Below are positions 4,814 through 6,330 of a DNA stretch of 6,330 nt, one piece after another; the stretch's first letter is position 1, and the number at the start of each line of letters is the position of its first letter. The notes beneath the pieces were generated by a model that searched no databases, had not been told where the DNA came from, and was given only the letters and a program-made list of their open reading frames with translations. Source of the stretch: CAYPOY01 sp964412395 (GTDB taxonomy: Bacteria > Chloroflexota > Anaerolineae > B4-G1); assembly GCA_964412395.1 (NCBI GenBank), contig CAYPOY010000310.1, positions 1-6,330 on the forward strand. The letters run 5' to 3'. Both the position numbers and the translations under genes were made by a program.

Positions 4814-4880
4814 CCACAGATTACACCGATTTTCACTGATTTCTTGTTCCTGTCCATGTCAGTCTGTGCAAGTCTGTGGT
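4814..4880. repeat. Dispersed 'ccacagatt' element with inverted ends
   Basis: The element opens with ccacagattacaccgatttt and closes with tctgtgcaagtctgtgg, so its tips are inverted (ccacaga / tctgtgg). This is a familiar intergenic repeat family near GxxExxY and S23 genes in environmental genomes. Here it separates the wecB remnant from the GxxExxY tail. Between 4881 and 4922 I see no gene; a short cgtccgctgggt-like stretch may be a degraded EPLGY codon run of wecB. Confidence 0.7.
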
Positions 4881-4922
4881 TTCCACCTACACCACCCAGC
4901 GGACGAACTTCAGCGAGAAAGT

Positions 4923-4954
4923 GACCACAGATTTCACAGATGTTACACAGATTT
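4923..4954. repeat. Dispersed 'ccacagatttcacagat' element
   Basis: The plus strand carries accacagatttcacagatg and then ttacacagattt, three approximate repeats of cacagat. It begins immediately after the GxxExxY stop codon, the usual position for this repeat family. It is in the same orientation as the left tip of the element at 4814. Confidence 0.7.
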
Positions 4955-5012
4955 AGACGATGCGGCGCTTGTATTCGAGGGACGCAGCACCAAAGTTGAG
5001 CAGCAACCCCAC
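4953..5012 (-). pseudogene. GxxExxY protein, C-terminal fragment
   Basis: Nineteen codons read VGLLLNFGAASLEYKRRIV and then a TAA at 4953. The 'GLLLNFG...L..KR.V' ending is characteristic of GxxExxY proteins (TIGR04256), which are about 130 residues long and of unknown function. The N-terminal part, including the GxxExxY motif itself, is absent: upstream of 5012 is low-complexity repeat. Assignment rests on a short but distinctive ending and on the adjoining repeat. Confidence 0.65.
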
Positions 5013-5016
5013 CCTG

Positions 5017-5054
5017 GGGATTGGAGATTGCGGATTGCGGATTTGGGATTTGGG
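5017..5054. repeat. Low-complexity 'attgcggattgcggatttgg' repeat
   Basis: The plus strand holds tandem degenerate 7-mers (attggag, attgcgg, attgcgg, atttggg, atttggg), encoding NPQSAISNPQ on the minus strand. It lies exactly between the S23 fragment and the GxxExxY tail. This heptamer family recurs next to these genes in other environmental genomes. Confidence 0.8.
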
Positions 5055-5157
5055 CGAAGTCCTGGCGGGACTCGGCACGGTTGGCTTTGCGGCAGTTGGC
5101 GCCAATCGAAGTCACCGACTGCAACGACTGATAGCCCAGCACGTCCACCACCTTGCT
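5055..5157 (-). pseudogene. Four-helix-bundle (S23/IVP) protein, internal fragment
   Basis: The frame reads KVVDVLGYQSLQSVTSIGAN, then CRKANRAESRQDFAQI. 'SIGAN.R.A.RAESR.DF' is the hallmark central segment of the second common S23 subtype, distinct from the SLTDQMRRSSRSV subtype at the window ends. The first ~35 and last ~50 residues are missing. Both edges are low-complexity repeats (5158-5182 and 5017-5054). It is a decayed second element rather than a piece of the end copies. Confidence 0.8.
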
Positions 5158-5182
5158 GTTCGATTCGCCATTCGCTGTTCGC
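5158..5182. repeat. Low-complexity 'gttcgattcgccattcgctg' repeat
   Basis: Three approximate ttcg(a/c)ttcg-type units lie at the exact junction between the unknown-gene fragment (5182-5265) and the S23 fragment. This marks one edge of the inserted S23 piece. Confidence 0.65.
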
Positions 5183-5265
5183 AGCATTTGCGCACCCAGG
5201 CCCATCCGCAGCGCGTCCACCGGCTCGTCCCCCTCCATCGTGCGCTGCTGCGCTTGCCGGTACAC
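5182..5265 (-). pseudogene. Internal fragment of the unknown wec-cluster gene
   Basis: Reading down from a GTG at 5265, the frame gives YRQAQQRTMEGDEPVDALRM and then GLGAQML, where the S23-side repeat begins. DEPVDALR matches copy A (DEPLDALR), and at DNA level the match extends over ctgggtgcgcaa, corresponding to cctggatgcgcaa. It supplies about 13 residues upstream of what copy A retains. The GTG is probably not a true start, since the preceding DNA is a dispersed repeat. The family is unknown. Confidence 0.5.
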
Positions 5266-5268
5266 ATC

Positions 5269-5300
5269 GAACGCAGAGCGTGGAACGCTAAACGTCGCAC
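5269..5300. repeat. Possible dispersed repeat ('gaacgc...gtggaacg' type)
   Basis: The segment gaacgcagagcgtggaacgc, followed by taaacgtcgcac, has the look of the 'STFSVPRSAFDV' repeat family, with repeated g(t)gaacg units. It fills the space between the ribbon-helix-helix-like gene and the unknown-gene fragment. Recognition is weak. Confidence 0.35.
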
Positions 5301-5337
5301 TCGAAATGAAAGCAACCTTCCCCGACGCAGGCTGTGC

Positions 5338-5640
5338 TTAGGCAAAGAGCGCCTCCCAGTCTTCTTCATCTTCACCCTCACCCAGAACTGCGTGCATCAC
5401 ATCTACAGTGTAAGGCGCCAACTCCTCGTGGACTTGCATCAGGAGCTGTGCTTGCTCTTCTGCGCCAACGTCTGACCAACTGACCATCTCAGGTTGTGCC
5501 TGCTCCTGACGCAGGTAGCGAGTATACCATGTTACTGCCTTCAGAATGTAATCGCCCAAATCCATTCTGCTCTGGATCAACATCGGCTGGATGTCAGCGA
5601 CAAGTTGGTCGCAGAATACCACTTCAACCACTTTGGACAT
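5338..5640 (-). CDS. Small ribbon-helix-helix-like (antitoxin-type) protein
   Basis: The product has 100 residues. The ATG at 5640 has a ggaggt site 5 bases upstream, which lies inside the 3' end of the frameshifted S23 gene. The N-terminus (VVEVVFCDQLVADIQPMLIQ, then SRMDLGDYILKAVTWYTRYL) has the strand-helix-helix layout of a ribbon-helix-helix DNA-binding domain. The second half is acidic, ending GEGEDEEDWEALFA. No toxin ORF follows: downstream is the fragment graveyard. It may be an orphan antitoxin or a standalone regulator. I do not recognise a named family. The ORF appears intact. Confidence 0.7.
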   Translation of the reverse strand: MSKVVEVVFCDQLVADIQPMLIQSRMDLGDYILKAVTWYTRYLRQEQAQPEMVSWSDVGAEEQAQLLMQVHEELAPYTVDVMHAVLGEGEDEEDWEALFA

Positions 5641-5928
5641 GAGACACCTCCACGGTCAGATAGCCCCATTCGACGGCAAAGCAAATCCACGTTTGCGTCT
5701 CTGCTAGTTCGGACTCGGCATCGTTCAGCTTGCTCACAAAAGCCGCTTCGTAGCGTCGTTTCCGCCAGGCTTCTGCAATGTTAGCCATACCGACCGCGAC
5801 GACCGCCGCATCTGATCCGTCAAAGAGTACACTTCCTCACGAGGGAACCCCTTCGACACCTCAAAGATTCTCATCGCTGCTTTGAAGGCCAGCTTATACA
5901 CGTCAAGTTCCTCGTGACTCCGTATCAC
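5624..5928 (-). pseudogene. Four-helix-bundle (S23/IVP) protein, frameshifted, right copy
   Basis: The gene would start at the GTG at 5928 (VIRSHEELDVYKLAFKAAMR), after an agaggtg site that lies in the polypurine tract. It runs in frame through SLTDQMRRSSRSV. One base is missing at 5788-5790, as in the left copy; the first frame then ends at 5734 and the true frame resumes at ATG 5788 with ANIAEAWRKRRYEAAFVSKL, ETQTW and GYLTVEV, ending at a TGA at 5624. The last helix of the family is absent: after GYL the sequence passes into the start of the ribbon-helix-helix gene, which it overlaps by 17 bp. Reading from wecB gives an in-frame wecB-S23 fusion of 151 codons. Confidence 0.87.
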
Positions 5929-5976
5929 CCCCGCACCTCTGCACCTCCGCTCCTCTGCTCCTCGGCTCCTCTGCTC
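5929..5976. repeat. Polypyrimidine/polypurine tract (right)
   Basis: The plus strand has ctctgcac, ctccgctc, ctctgctc and ctcggctc units. It lies between the wecB 5' fragment and the S23 gene, matching 275-340 but about 16 bp shorter. The S23 start codon and its ribosome-binding site are at its lower edge. Confidence 0.85.
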
Positions 5977-6186
5977 CTTGTGGCTGCCGGAGCCCGCGTC
6001 CAGGTACACGTCGGGGCGGGGGATGTCCAGGTCGTCGAAGAAGACCTGTGACATCTCGTCGTCGTAATGCTGCCCGGTGTGCACCAATACCTGCTGGAAG
6101 CGATCCGGGTAGCGCGCCATCTCCTCCATAATCGGGGCGATCTTTATAAAGTTGGGCCGCGCCCCGACGACGTGAAGGACTTTCAC
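5971..6186 (-). pseudogene. wecB: UDP-GlcNAc 2-epimerase, 5' fragment (right copy)
   Basis: The GTG start (6186), ribosome-binding site and first ~40 codons are identical to the left copy. Codons about 42-70 differ at about 14 bases, mostly third positions, giving HYDDEM for HYNDEM, DLDIP for DLGIP and VYLDAGSGS for VYLGVGSGS. Homology again ends at SHKEQ in the polypurine tract. The fragment is only about a fifth of the enzyme and cannot be active as an epimerase. Confidence 0.9.
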
Positions 6187-6218
6187 CTGGCTCTCCCCCG
6201 GTGCGCTGCTGGGGCAAG

Positions 6219-6330
6219 TCATTCCCCTCCCAATGCCCGCAAGAAACGCTCCACCAACTCCGTATCCACACCCGCGATCTCGCCCAGGACTCGCAATGGA
6301 TGGGGCAATGGCTCCTGCCACAGCCACTCT
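6219..6330 (-). CDS. Uma2 family protein, 3' end (cut by window edge)
   Basis: The last ~37 codons, EWLWQEPLPHPLRVLGEIAG, VDTELVERFLRALGGE and TGA at 6219, are identical at the base level to the end of the Uma2 gene at 581-1372. The rest lies outside the window, so whether this copy is complete is unknown. It precedes wecB by 32 bp, as in the left copy. Confidence 0.85.
   Translation of the reverse strand, partial: EWLWQEPLPHPLRVLGEIAGVDTELVERFLRALGGE

Larger units (their letters stand above)
5654..6330. repeat. Long direct repeat, right copy
   Basis: This is the partner of 1-692 with the same gene order and orientation. It is cut by the window end inside Uma2, so the real repeat is longer. 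Offsets between copies are 5653 bp at the low end and 5638 bp at the high end. Confidence 0.97.

Noticed and set aside
4465..5265. 266-codon open frame on the minus strand as one gene
   Set aside because: It strings together pieces of an unknown gene, S23, GxxExxY (wrong frame), dispersed repeats and wecB. It is an accidental read-through, not a single protein.
1..6330. tRNA, rRNA, riboswitch or rho-independent terminator
   Set aside because: No cloverleaf or rRNA core sequence was recognised, and no stable GC hairpin followed by a T run on the minus strand was found after any gene.

Overview
The window is GC-rich, bacterial, and essentially one-stranded: every gene or gene remnant I can support lies on the minus strand, so it reads from position 6330 down to 1. 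The mix suggests an uncultured environmental bacterium. Clues are several small toxin-antitoxin (TA) pairs, a Uma2-type nuclease gene, four-helix-bundle (S23/IVP) and GxxExxY remnants, polypurine gag/gca-type tracts, and the dispersed 'FDKLRT' and 'PERSRG' repeats. Chloroflexota (Anaerolineae-like) fits best, but that is inference from style, not a marker gene.

Layout in the direction of transcription: the 3' end of a Uma2 gene (6330-6219); the first ~70 codons of wecB (6186-5971); a polypurine tract; a frameshifted S23 gene (5928-5624); an intact small ribbon-helix-helix-like gene (5640-5338); a graveyard of fragments and dispersed repeats (5337-4810) holding part of an unknown gene, part of a second S23 gene and the tail of a GxxExxY gene; a wecB 3' remnant with a purine-rich insert (4809-4485); an intact TumE/DUF6516-type TA pair (4468-3750); a wecB central-to-3' fragment ended by an FDKLRT repeat (3674-3543); the tail of the unknown gene (3483-3372); an intact DUF433/DUF5615 TA pair (3311-2713); a second tail of the same unknown gene (2641-2522); a wecC 5' fragment (2470-2351); an intact HicB/HicA-like pair (2261-1690); a doubtful 70-residue ORF; an intact Uma2 gene (1372-581); and again wecB 5' (548-333), polypurine tract and S23 (274-1).

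The two ends are a long direct repeat (1-692 and 5654-6330), so the window spans about one period of a ~5.65 kb duplication. The ancestral locus was probably a UDP-ManNAc/UDP-ManNAcA nucleotide-sugar cluster (wecB epimerase, wecC dehydrogenase). It has been duplicated and broken several times. No wec copy here is intact, while three complete two-gene TA modules, one orphan antitoxin-like gene and one Uma2 gene sit at the break points with good ribosome-binding sites and 4-bp start/stop overlaps. The selected content now looks like the TA/nuclease genes, with wec pieces, S23/GxxExxY remnants and repeats as the recombining scaffold. No tRNA, rRNA, CRISPR array, transposase or integrase gene was seen.
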